From: Wuchereria bancrofti
Taxonomy: Eukaryota; Nematoda; Chromadorea; Rhabditida; Onchocercidae
Reading direction: 5' to 3'
DNA: 64,000 nucleotides
Assembly (NCBI GenBank): GCA_005281725.1
Contig: SSBO01000011.1
Coordinates: forward strand, 749,738 to 813,737
In this document: positions 12,425 to 23,985 of the stretch, piece by piece
How positions within the stretch are numbered: the first letter of the stretch is position 1
Layout of the letters: the number at the start of each line of letters is the position of its first letter
Program-made: the position numbers and the translations under genes
The notes under the pieces: model-generated
What the model was told of the DNA's origin: nothing
The model's database searches: none
What the model saw: the letters and a program-made list of their open reading frames with translations, nothing else

Positions 12425-14222
12425 ATGGTAAAAATATTGAAAATTATGGATTACAAACATATGAAATTTAGCTTTTTGTTCATATTAATTTGGATAATTG
12501 GCAATAATTGGTAATTAATTTATTAATTTATAGAATTGTAATTCTAGTTGGTAATTAATTTCTATAATTGCACTTTTGGTTATTATTAATTTACAAAAAA
12601 TTTTGCTAGAATATATTTTTTTGTGAAGCATAAATATGATTTATATATTGGAGTAATGCTAAAAGTGAGATATTATTAACGAAAGATAGTTTTAATTATA
12701 TCATCGAAAAATTAAGATAATTAAAAAATAACAATTTTAAATTAGACAATTCAAAGTTTGACAATATTCTTTCTTATTAACCAAAAATCTTACATCTTAT
12801 TATTATCCATTATCATTCTCTCTAATTGATAATAATAATAATAATAATATCTATTTGAATGATATATCATTCATTATTCCTGAAATTTTTTTTTTTCTGA
12901 AATTTTTCTTTTTTTTTAGTTTTTCAAATGATTGTATGGTTACAAAAGATCGTGGATATCATTGTAAAAATGATACAGAATCAAGAATTATGGTAAACAA
13001 TGATATTTTTGTTTGTTTGTTTGTTTTCATTTTTTTCATAAAAAAAAATTTAGAAATAATTATAATACTTATTTTTTAATTCTTAAATTTATTTATTTTT
13101 TTTTTGAATTTTTTTAAAAATATATCTATTAGTGTTATGTGATAAATGTAGATAAAATTAAAAAGAAAAAAAAAAAAGAAAGAATGAAAAAAGTTTTAGT
13201 TCTATTTTGATAATGAAACAGAACAATGTTTGCCATTTCTATACAAAGGTTGTGGTGGCAATGAAAATCGTTTTTCAAATATTGAAATGTGTAGAATAAA
13301 TTGTATTCCACGTAAGTTTTCTTTTTTTTTCCAAATAAAATTTTTGATTTTTTTTTTTGGTTTTAAAAAAATTTTTTTAAATTAAATTAAAATAATTAGT
13401 AAGTGATATGTATATATATTAGAGATTACTTACGTAAGCAATAAAAAAAAAATGATTATTTTATTGATATTTAAGTAATTTCTTTAGATAAGACAAGAAA
13501 TGCATGGTTAATTGGACGATGAATGAAATGCGATCTTTGGCTTGCTAGGCTTATTCAATGCAACTTTATCCGAAGCAACAACAACTGACAATTTCAGAAG
13601 ATTATGGATGGTGCGCAATGAAAGGAAAAGCATATGAGGATAATGAGAGTAGTACGGTGATCTGTTCTGGGCCAAATTCCGATCAATGTCCTGAGAAATA
13701 CATTTGCAGACATTTGGCATTCTTTGGAATTTGTTGTCCAAAAAAAACTGAAGGTAATAAAAAAAAAAAAGAAAAAATTTAATTAATTTAATTTCTTTTA
13801 AATAATATTATTGTAATTTTAAAATAAAAATTTAATTAATTTAATTCCTTTTAAATAATATTATTGTAATTTTAAAATATTATTTGCAAAAATTTTTTGC
13901 TCTATTAAAAGATAAATTAGATTTAAAGAAAGAAATATTTGTTAAAAAGAAAATTAGAAATATTGTTATCTTTTTTTTTTTGTATAAAAATTTTATTATT
14001 GAATAATATTAAAGTATTAATAATGAAAAAAATGCAAATTTATTTGCAGAAATGTTTGCAAAAAATTTCAATCCATCGTGTGCAGAAGGAAATTTGGTGA
14101 AATTTGCCAGTAATGATGAGAGTTTTAATATAACATTACTTGGAAAAAGTTGCAGTGATAAATTTTGTCCAGAAAATAGTAATTGTTTTCAACAAGAAAT
14201 ATTTGCCTATTGTTGTCAGTAA
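12425..14222 (+). CDS. secreted Kunitz-type protein with two C-terminal cysteine-rich repeats
   Basis: Five exons join in phase: 12425-12510, 12920-12992, 13200-13311, 13598-13753 and 14050-14222, giving 199 residues. An SL-type acceptor lies upstream. The first exon encodes a hydrophobic signal peptide, best from the internal Met at codon 13 (MKFSFLFILIWIIG). One Kunitz/BPTI domain follows (C...DRGYHC..., FYFDNETEQC, FLYKGCGGNENRFSNIEMC...C); the first two Cys are nine residues apart, one more than the classic spacing. Two repeats then follow with the pattern C-x(n)-C-x(4-6)-CPE-x(3)-C-x(n)-CC (WC...CCPK and SC...CCQ, stop right after), matching the lustrin-type cysteine-rich repeat common beside Kunitz domains in nematodes. 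Likely an extracellular protease inhibitor or matrix protein; the target is unknown. Exon 4 starts at the tttcag acceptor at 13597, the only one compatible in phase. Confidence 0.88.
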
Positions 14223-14879
14223 TTTTTTTTTTTTAAACTTTTTCAAGCATTTTTTATTTTATTAATTCATATGTATATATTATATGTATATAAACATAAA
14301 TATACATATTATTTTTCTTTTTTTTTGTATTTCTTTTTCGTATTTAAATCATATAAAATTTATTATGTAATGCAATTATTTCATCCTATTTGTAATAAAT
14401 ATCATTTGTAATATTTTCTTGTATTTTTCGATAAATAAATTTTTATCTCAAAAATAACACAAATAGTTTAGCATTAAAAAAAAAGGAGAAAAAAATCTCA
14501 TAGAATATAAGAAAGAAAGAAGGTTGAAAGTAGCTAATTTTCTTAACTAAATGTTTATTAATTATTAAATATATTAATATAAATATATTCTTAATTAAAT
14601 GTATGTTTATTTTTATCATTTTCTTATAGTTTATTATCATTTTTTTACAGTATAATTTGTTAATTTAAATATATTTTTTTAATAATATATCATTTACACA
14701 TACTATTGAGCTTTTTGTTAAAAAAAAAAGAAAGTATGCATAGGCTATAAATTTTCTAAATTTCAATTTTTACTTTTTCATTTCAACATGATATTTATTA
14801 CACGTTAATAAGAATAGGTAATAAAGATTTAATGAATAAAGATCAATTAAATTAACACCTTTATTCAAATTATTCCATA

Positions 14880-15062
14880 GAATTTGACGTATTAGTTTTA
14901 TAGTTGGTACGTGCTTGACTTAATTTCTTGACGTATTGTTACGTACTTGACGTATTAGTCTTATAACTGACATGTACGTAGCATATTAGTCTTATAGTTG
15001 ATATTTACTTGATGTATTAGTTTTATAGTTACTACATGTTTAGTGTATTAATCTTTTTAGTT
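14880..15062. repeat. degenerate minisatellite, gtattagtcttatagttg core
   Basis: The core word g(c/t)gtattagt(c/t)ttatag(t)tg(g/a)tac recurs at least four times, each followed by a gta-cttgac-like spacer. Units are roughly 35-45 bp and have diverged. Confidence 0.65.
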
Positions 15063-15179
15063 ATTACTTCGTTCCCTCAAAATTAAAATTAAAGAAAAAA
15101 ATAAATTTAAATGAAAGAATCAATAAGAGTATGAGTAATTGCAACTTAACGGCATTTTTTTTTTTTTTAATGTGGCAAT

Positions 15180-15305
15180 GATTTGATAAATTCAAATGTT
15201 CATTAATCGGATGGATTCAAATGTTCATTGGTCAGTTAAATTCAAATGTTCATTAATCGGATAAATTCAAATGTTTATTCTTCAGATAAATTCAAATATC
15301 TTTCC
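15180..15305. repeat. ~25-bp minisatellite (attcaaatgttcattaatcg)
   Basis: The phrase attcaaatgttcattaatcggat and close variants is repeated about five times in a row between the Kunitz and P450 genes. Confidence 0.75.
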
Positions 15306-15732
15306 TGAATGAATTAACACAAAAAAAAAAAAAATGAGCCTAATTATTTAATTAATACAGCAGTAATGAGAAGTAGTAGTGAAATATGACAATACGAATG
15401 GATACCATGAAGTAATTGGACAGAGAAAAGTAAAAACGTTGCTTTTTTTTTTTGAAACTGAAAAAACCAGAAAGCTAACATTTGTTATACTAATTTACAA
15501 GTGTATGTTCAAAAAAAAAAAAAAGCAACTATTAAGTTGATTAAACTATTAAATCTTTTCAAAAAGTTTTTTTTATATTTTGATAACTAATAACCATTTA
15601 ATTCAATGCTTATTATAAATAATACCATTACAACATTTGATCATTTATAGATATACTTTATCAATTAATTTAAAAAATTACAATAATTTCAAATGAGTCG
15701 GATGCAAAAATGTGAACAAAAAAAAATAATTA

Positions 15733-17762
15733 TCATCGTCTTTCTAAACGAATCGGAAAACCTTTGCTTGGTTTTAATGTAAATTCCGGTATTGGTCGAT
15801 TTTGCACTTCCGGTATCATTGAAATAACTCGATAACGTCGTAAAATATGAGCCAAAGTTACAACCAGTTCCAAATTAGCAAATTTACTACCTGAATTAAA
15901 AATATTTTATTACATATTAACGAATAATTCACAGATCTGAACTTTTTTTTTTTGGTTTTTTTAAAAAATTTTGATGCTGAGAAGATATTAACAATTTGTT
16001 CAAATATGAGACAAAAATTATAGTTATAAAGCTAAGTGTAAGTGTAAGCTACGTTACTTTTATTAGTCGAAAAATTATATCTATTTTATTTGATATCAAA
16101 AAAAGCATAGAGTAAGTGAATTTCAGTTTAATTTGATTAAATTATATTTTACCTATACAATTTCGAATACCCGCAGAAAATGGCACAAATGCGAACGGAT
16201 CACGTTTTTCCACTTTATCCGGAGCAAAATGCTCCGGATCGTATTCCTCTGGATTATCATAATGCTGAAGTAATGAAACAATTATTATCAAATGATAGCA
16301 ACTGCTTGGCATACACGAAAGTTTTGAATGATCTCATGCACATATCACGCCATCCTCGTATGAACAATTCACTGCGGAATATTTCATAGCAATGATCATT
16401 TTAGCTTTGAAAATATTTTATGAATTCATCTCATTCAAACACTTACCTTTGGGTCTCGCATAATAGCAAACGGTGATATACAGCAGGTAATACCTGCTGG
16501 TACCGTATAACCACCTGAAAGCAATAATTTTTTGCTATAACATTAAGTAAGCAATTTAAGTCAGTAATTCATAGCTTAAGAAAAAAAAAAATTTAAGATT
16601 AAAAATTTGAAATAAATTTAACATTAAGCAAATTAATTATTGATCAAGCAATTTAAATTAGTAATTTATAATTTAAGGGGAAAAAAAAAAGTGATTTTGA
16701 AGCATACACAGATCAATTTCAATATCGATTTTTCTGCCTATAACAACGATATTTGGTGTTATACGACCTGTTTCACATATACATTGAAAAAGATATTTGA
16801 GCTCATTGAAATCATCCATTGTAATGTCACGTGGCGTATCACCTGTAAGTTAATATCCATTTAATAAGTTAACATTAAGTTAATAAGTTAATATCCATTT
16901 AATAAGTTAACAGTAAGTTAATAAGTTAATATCCATTTAATAAGTTAACATTAAGTTAATAAGTTAATATCCATTTAATAAGTTAACATTAAGTTAATAA
17001 GTTAATATCCATTTAATAAGTTAACATTAAGTTAATAAGTTAATATCCATTTAATAAGTTAATATTCAGTTAATAAGTTAATATCCACTTAATAAGTTAA
17101 CATTAAGTTAATAAGTTAATATTCATTTAATAAGTTAATATTCAGTTAACAAGTTAATATTCATTTAATAAATTAACATTCAGTTAATAAGTTAATATTC
17201 AGTCAATAAGTTAATATTCAGTTAATAAGTTAGTATTCATTTAATAAGTTAGTGTTCATTTAATAAGTTAATATTCATTCAGTGCTGTTATGATAAAAGA
17301 AAAAAGCTTGCTATCGTAGTGATCTTATCGATGGAAAATAAAAATAAAATATCAATCTTATCAACAAAAAAATAATTGATAAGATCATTGGTAACATCAC
17401 TATGATTATTTCAACCAAGAAAATTTTTAATAATAATAAAATAAATGAAAAACAGTGATGAATGATGCACCAGTGACATTTCTGATTTCTTGATAAACTT
17501 TTTCCTGATAATGTTGTCGATGTCCTAATGCAAATAGATTGAAACCAATTTGTGCAGATACTGAATCACTTCCTAATAATAGATTAAAATTTTAACTCAA
17601 ACACTAAATTATATCATAAATGAAATGATAGATCAATATAATATTTTATGTAATCAATCAGAATATGTGTGTTATGTGCAATAATTAATAATAACAATAA
17701 TAATAATAACAATAACAGTAGCAATAACAACAATAATAATGACAACAATAATAATAACAATG

Positions 17763-17807
<45 letters not shown>

Positions 17808-20764
17808 CAACAATAAAGCAAAAAAGAAACATTAAATGTATCATTTTTGGTTTAATTATTACAGCATTTCTTTCAATCAATTTTATTAACTAAAAATTAT
17901 TTCAATCAAGAAAATTTTTTATTTTATTAAAATGTTTCAAAAATTTGTTACCAGCAACCATAAACATATCCACTTGTCCACGGATATCTTCATCAGTTAA
18001 GTTATACTTATCACGAACACTAAAGAGTAGATCGATAAAAGTTAATTGCTTCTTACCACCAGCTGATAATTCCTCAATAGATGGCTGATTATCAAATTCT
18101 TCCCATTCCTTCTTTTTTGCTGCTATTATCTAAAAAATACTAAATTTTTCTTATAAAAAGAAAAAGAAATTAAAATAAAAAATATTAAAATAGAGCAAAT
18201 TCAAATACTTGTCAAAATTATCAATTTAACACTTATTTAGAGTAAAAATTTTGCTTAAAAACACTCATTTTCAAAATGCTAGAAGAATAATTAATAGTTA
18301 TAAGTTTCAGTCTTATCAATTGAAATAATTTTATTGATTTAATAATATTAGAAAAATCGTATAATAAAAAACTGAAGAAATTGTTAACATTTTTTTTTTG
18401 ACAAAAACATATTTAGTCAGAAGAAAGATGAAAAATTACATTCAAAAAAGTTAGTGTAATAAAATCAATGCTTCATTTTGGTTCTATTTGAAAAAATTTT
18501 TAAACTTTCAAAGTGAAAAGAAAACGAGAAATTAAACTTTTAAATTTAAATAATATTATTAAAATATGATATGTCAAAGAAAATTAATTAGCAATTTAGT
18601 CAAAAAAAAAGAAGAAAAATTGCATTCAAAAAAGTTAGTCTAATGAAATTAATACTTCATTTTGGTTTGAAAAAAAAAAAAAAAACTTTAAAAATCTCAA
18701 ACTGAAAAAAGTAAAAAATTAAAATTTTAAATTTAAATAGTATTATCAAAATATGATATGTCAAAGAAAATTAATTAGCATACTTGACTTGTTAATTTCT
18801 TGCATATATTACAATAATAATCCAATTTTTGATCATAACCAGAAAGCCAACGAATAGCTGCAAACCAGTACCACGGATATCGAATTCTTGCCCACATTAA
18901 ATTAAAAACAATTTCTAATGTTTCATAGTATTGATCATTAGAACAATTTTGTGCATCAATACTAATACCCATTGTTGTTTCTAAAATAAATGACAAAAAT
19001 TACATTTGAAAGAAAAAAAAAAAGAAAGGATAGAAATTAAATTTTAAATATTGAAATATTAACATGAAATTGATAAATTGATAAAATGCTTCTTAAACCT
19101 GCATTATTAATTATAAAAGTATTATTAACTGATATGTTCAAATATGATGAAAATGTTTTGCTAATTTAATTAAAAATTAAATTGAAATAGATAAGATTTG
19201 TATTTTGCTCACCTATTCAAATCTATCATTTATTTATTCTCTTATCTAATGTTAAAATTATAATTTTAGCAAAAGTTATTTTTTGTTTATAAAAGAAAAA
19301 AAAAAAAAAAAAAACAAAACAAACAAACCAGCAACAACATCCATGCCATAACGTCTCAAATATGGTAATAAATCAAAAGTTTCATTCGTATCACAATACT
19401 TATCTAATTTTTCTAGCAAATTCTAAAATGATTTATTCAAATTAAATTTGAATTTTGTTACTTTTTGATTTCTTTCTTTTTAAAAAACTTATAAAATATT
19501 GTCATATTATTAGCTTAAATTAGGCTATTAATTATCAGGTTAAAAATACAAATGTTATCGTCTGTATGTCACTTCATTTATGTTTTATCACATTCTCATT
19601 TCCTTATCACTAATCTTATCATTAATATCACTTCAAAAAAAAGAACAAATCTTTGTTTGTTCGTTAAATATATCCATATGCCTTCGTAAAATATTAAAAT
19701 GAAATGCCGGTGTTAGCATTCGTCTTGCTTTGAACCATGTTTCACCTGATCTATAAAATTTTGATAAGTTTCACATTTCAATTATTATTTCTCAGTATTA
19801 TAAATGTTTATTTTTTAATCCATATACCTTTAATCTTTAATCTGAAGTCAAACTTGTTATTTTACTTTATAATATATTCAGTTTTTTTATTTTTGTTAAT
19901 TTTACTATTTTGAAAATTATTTTCAAAAATTTTATGGTCAATTGTGAAAAAACTTACGCAGATAACAACCCATCACCTACTAATCGCTTAAAAATATCAT
20001 AATCATCTGATTTACTGGTCAATTTTGTATTTTCAAGTATAACCTAGAATGAATGAATTGAAACGAATAAGTAATAATGAAAGTTAAATAGAGTAAAAAT
20101 CATATAAATGTTATAACTAATAATCCAAAAAAAAAAAAATATTAACTATTATCCTTTACTGTATATTTAAAGAAACAGTTCTTGTATTTTTGAAAAATTT
20201 TATAGATGAAATTTTGCAAATCAAAAAGTTGAAGAAAATAATAAAAACCTTAGCACTTGTCGATCTAGCCAAAAGTAACATTGGTCTTAATCCAAACCAA
20301 AAGCATACTATTCCATGATCATTCTGATAAGCATATTTTCGAAAGATAGCTTCCATTTGATAAGTAAATTCTGAATAAATAATATATTTAGCAATCATAT
20401 TAATGTATTATAATGTATAATTTCCATATCTTATGATTAAGATTAATGCAATAATTAGCATTAATAATTGAACAATTAGCATTTCTGGAAATCATACAAA
20501 TAAACAAGAAAAGTGATGAAAACAAGCATTATTGTATTACCAGTCGTAATTAGCATTTTTTATTAATTATAATTTAAATTTACGCTCGCTGTCCATTTTA
20601 AATCGTAATAGTTCTCCAAGCATTTCTAATAAAGTAGGTCCTGGCAATTGATTGACTAATCGGATGAAACGCCATTTTTCTTTTATCTTTTGTCTAATTT
20701 CACTTCCATATCTTATGATTAAGATTAATGCAATAATTAGCATTAATAATTGAACAATTAGCAT
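15733..20764 (-). CDS. cytochrome P450, CYP4-like (possibly frame-disrupted)
   Basis: Haem-thiolate monooxygenase, ER-anchored; substrate unknown. Twelve exons (- strand order): 20764-20584, 20370-20249, 20043-19958, 19750-19647, 19422-19329, 18980-18784, 18129-17952, 17572-17471, 16842-16708, 16514-16447, 16264-16153 and 15890-15733, about 511 residues, as expected for CYP4. Seen: N-terminal hydrophobic anchor with a PGP hinge (LPGPT); helix C region [48 protein letters not shown] (I-helix, Ser in place of the usual Thr); K-helix ETGR (ExxR); and the haem loop [10 protein letters not shown], with ligand Cys near residue 458. The start follows a TTTTCAG acceptor. Every junction keeps phase except exon 4 to exon 5. 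There the only nearby GT donor leaves one extra base, which with the natural acceptor creates an immediate TAA. An internal, weaker acceptor would restore frame with loss of about six residues. This could be a pseudogene, a sequence error or unusual splicing. Confidence 0.88.
16845..17282. repeat. ~38-bp satellite in a P450 intron
   Basis: Tandem units built on taagttaatatccatttaa and taagttaacattaagttaa, about 11 copies. Units are near-identical on the left and degrade to shorter taagttaatattca variants on the right. The array fills most of the intron between exons 8 and 9 of the P450 gene. Confidence 0.9.
17683..17808. repeat. AAT/AAC trinucleotide microsatellite
   Basis: An interrupted then pure (AAT)n run in a P450 intron. 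It creates long artificial poly-Asn and poly-Leu ORFs on the two strands that are not genes. Confidence 0.95.
20422..20557 (-). repeat. partial duplicate of the P450 first exon and its acceptor
   Basis: About 136 bp here matches 20704-20840 with few differences (offset 282). It sits inside P450 intron 1. It keeps the 3' splice acceptor, the ATG and the coding sequence of the ~20-residue membrane anchor up to RYG, and then diverges. It could act as a decoy start or be a silent relic. Confidence 0.85.
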
Positions 20765-20840
20765 TTCTGAAAATTATACAAATAAACAAGAAAAGTGATG
20801 ATAACAAGCATTATTGTATTACCAGGTCGTAATTAGCATT
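20704..20840 (-). repeat. parent copy of the P450 5' duplication
   Basis: This covers the start of the functional first exon, its trans-splice-type acceptor and about 75 bp of upstream flank. The matching copy is at 20422-20557. The minisatellite beginning at about 20841 repeats the end of this unit. Confidence 0.85.
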
Positions 20841-20985
20841 GTATTAGCCACCCTATTGTAATTGGTACTGTACTAGCTATCGTATTGTAATTAGCATTGT
20901 ATTGGCTACCGTACCTCATTTAGCATTGCGTTAGCTACCGTATTGCAGTCGGCACTGTATTAGCTACCGTATTGTAATTTTACCT
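20841..20985. repeat. 29-bp minisatellite upstream of the P450
   Basis: About five tandem 29-bp units of the type gtattagctaccgtattgta followed by attagcatt, with scattered substitutions. The unit includes the words found at the end of the adjacent P450 5' duplication, so both probably arose from the same local slippage. Confidence 0.88.
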
Positions 20986-21715
20986 GTTCCTCAAAAAAGG
21001 ATACAATGTTAATTAGTTTGCTAACTTTTCATCTGAATCATTTGCTTATTGATAAGATGAATTTTTGATGCTTAAATTATTGACCAAATAAAAGTTGTTA
21101 GATGGATAAAAAGGTAAGTTAGGCAGAGTGATACTAATATCTCTTTCGTTTTGACCAACAAAAATTAATTCACAGAGTTCGATTTTACTTTCTTTCTTCA
21201 CAAAGTAAAAAAAATATTGGCAAATAATACGTTCTATTATTAAAGCAATTTATCAATACATATTATAAATAACTCTCAGTACAATTACCGATAATAGTCA
21301 GATATTTATTATTAAATATTAATTCTCAGCGATTTATCTTTTTTTTTTTTGCTTAAAGATAAAGATTTTTCTTTTCTTTTCTTTATTTCATAATTAAAAT
21401 GATGACACAGTAAGGAAAGAATAAAGAAATTAAACGAACGGAAATTTCAATTCTTTCTTGTAATGTGGATAGGTGCACACTACTGAAAAAGCAAGCGCTA
21501 GTGGAAACGGTAGGAAATTTCAGCCTTTAGGAATTGGGTGTGACTGATCGAACAAATCAAAAGTTTTTGCAAATTAATTGCGCAATGAATTAATTGACGA
21601 GGAAGATGAATAGCATTGATGAGCAATTGCCTAATACACAATAGGAAGTAAAAGTGGAAAGTGACGTGAAGCAATGAAGGATAGCACGTAAAGCGGAAAA
21701 CTGATACTTGTCATA

Positions 21716-22393
21716 CTATTTTACAATATAATCGCAAACTTATGTTAAAAACACGTCAAAAGTAAAAGTAAACGGAAGCGTTCTAAATAAATTTTGATTT
21801 TTCTAAAAATTTCTTTTTTTAAAAAAAAAAAAGTTAAAATACGCATCTTGTCAACTGTACTTGACCAATAAACAAAGCAGTGTTGCAACGATACGTCATC
21901 ACATTTAAGTCTATTAAACGTACGTAAGAAGTAACACCGCAAAAAACCGTAAGAAATATCGTTCAGTTTTAAAATAACAAAAGCACATTATTATTCATAC
22001 TAACCATTCATAAGAACTCTGAAATATTGCACACACAAAACTTCAATTTTTACTATTTAATTTTGTTTGGAAGATTTTCTTTTTCACTTTATTCTGTTAC
22101 TTGCGCATCTTTCAATTGTTGCGAACTTATCGTCTCTTTTTCTTCCCAATCGTACTGTTCATCCATCAGTATACTATGTTCTTTCCGTATCTGTATCATC
22201 TGAGCATAAGCTTCAGAATTTAAATTTCACTTAAATTGTCGATTACAAAAATCACTGTTACATTTGATAATACCTTGCACCAAAACTTTTACTTTGTATC
22301 AGAGAAGGTACAGTAAAAGTCAACTAAAGAAACACGTGAGCGACAAGTATCGGACAGGTATTCGTGAGCGGTACTTTTTAATATCATCTTGAA
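21716..22393. repeat. diverged segmental duplication, copy 1
   Basis: Matches 25259-25934 over about 680 bp with scattered substitutions and small indels, e.g. both start ctattttacaatataatcgc and both share cggtact near the end. Divergence shows it is a real duplication, unlike the exact repeat that lies between the copies. Confidence 0.88.
22089..22199 (-). pseudogene. duplicated terminal exon of the TTBK-like kinase
   Basis: This 111-bp stretch is the counterpart of the kinase's last exon (25635-25745). It has the same length, an intact acceptor, an open frame and the same stop codon (ending in ..DAQVTE). About five of 36 residues differ and most of the base changes are replacements. No other kinase exon lies beside it. 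It is probably a relic of the segmental duplication, though it could serve as an alternative 3' exon because it lies downstream of the gene in the same orientation. Confidence 0.75.
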
Positions 22394-22846
22394 ATATTTT
22401 AAACTGCTCATAATTAGCGATGAGACAATTAATTATTCGAAAGCATTAAATGAAATCTAATTTAAAAGTAATTAATTGCAAAAACTTTCGTTTTTTACAA
22501 AACAATTCCATTCATTTTAAATTCAAACACTCCATAAGAGCTCTAATAAAGTTAGTTATATTAAAAATTCTGTCAATCTTTCATTACATTTAGTTTTTGC
22601 TCTACAATTTTGATTTTCTTTTAGTCAAATAATATATTTTCTCTCCCCTCTCTTTCTCTCCCCTCTCGTTCTCCCTTTCTCTTTCTCTTTTTTGATATGA
22701 CAAAAGATAGTCAATAAAATTTGATGACTGAATTAAGTAATGAAGTAATGATGTAATAAAGTAAAAGTGAAAATAAATGTCATAAATGATAAAATATCAA
22801 TTACTGGTTGTGTTCAAAATGAGACGACCAGTTGAAAGTAATAAAG

Positions 22847-23984
22847 AAAAAAAAAAAAAAATTGAAAAAATTTTGAAGCACCTATGAAAAGTACAATATA
22901 CCTATTGCTATCATTTATTATGTATAAAAAACTTTTTTTTAAATGAATTTTCTAATGCCTAAAATTTAATATCAATCATTCTATTAGCTTTTTTGGAGCT
23001 AATTATTATCATTTTTATCATATCATTCAATTCTTTTAGGAAAGCAAATTTTATGAAAGTGTTCAAGAAAATTTGAATGGTTTTTTTACAGTTTTTCTTT
23101 TTTTTTTAACTGTAATAGAATGTTAGTTTGTTAATTTGGATTTTTTAAAAAAAATAGCATAAAAATTCTTTTCTGACTTTTTTCTTTAACTTTTTTAGCT
23201 AACTTTTCAATATTAATTACGCATATTTTAGGGTGAAAAAAAAACCATAAATACTTAGTCAAAATAAAACTGTAAAATTAAAAAAACTAGAAAAAAGTCA
23301 AATTAAAAAAGTATTCAGTCAAAAATGAAAGTGTAAAATTAGAAAAAAATACGAAGAAAGGAGAAGTTCTTTTATTTTAAATAATCATCTTTTATTTTAC
23401 TTTTAACTTTTGTCATTTTTTTTGTTGACCATTTAAGAATTTTTTTTTGAATATTTAAAAAAGAAAAATAATTTCATTTTTATATTACCTAAAAATAATT
23501 CTCGTTACATTCTTTTATTAGAAAAAAAAAAGAAAATTGGTCAGAAAAAAAGGTAACGAGCAAATAAATAATCGATAATTATGAAAAGTAAGAAATTACA
23601 GAAATATGAAATTATTCGGTCATCTGATATAAAAGAATAAAAAAAAAAGTGAAAACAAAAGTTAATTTAATGATACAACAATATATTTTTTTAAAAGTTA
23701 ATTTAATAATACAATAATATATTTTTTCTATTTTTTCAATAAATATTCATTTTGGTCTTCGGTTTTTTAAATTTTAACTATTTTAATTTTCAAAAAATAA
23801 GCACCTAGAAATGATTATATTTATCGATGAATGTACCAACATAATTAATCATTGCTCAAAAATAATCTAATCATTCTATTAATGTATTTTAGACAAAGTA
23901 TTCTTAAACTGCAATTTGACATTATTCAATTGATCAAATAATTCGTATTTAAACATAAAACAATAAACAGTGGGTTTTTTTTTT
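22847..23984. repeat. apparently exact 1.14-kb repeat, left copy
   Basis: Reads identically to 23986-25124 by eye, from a 15-A tract to the ...cagtggg(T)n end. The two copies touch at a single N (23985). Such identity in an otherwise diverging region suggests unmerged contig ends. Confidence 0.9.
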
Positions 23985-23985
23985 N
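23985..23985. other. assembly gap (single N)
   Basis: The only ambiguous base seen, sitting between a T run and an A run exactly at the junction of the two identical copies. Confidence 0.97.

Larger units (their letters stand above)
14223..15732. other. convergent intergenic region with minisatellites
   Basis: This lies between the 3' ends of the Kunitz gene (+) and the P450 gene (-). No exon was found. It contains two minisatellites (14880-15062 and 15180-15305) and A/T homopolymers. Confidence 0.6.

Noticed and set aside
16180..16389. A 69-codon + strand ORF
   Set aside because: It is the antisense shadow of P450 exon 11, whose minus-strand reading carries the haem-binding motif.
17614..17893. 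Long ORFs of poly-Leu (-) and poly-Asn (+)
   Set aside because: They are translations of an AAT/AAC microsatellite inside a P450 intron.
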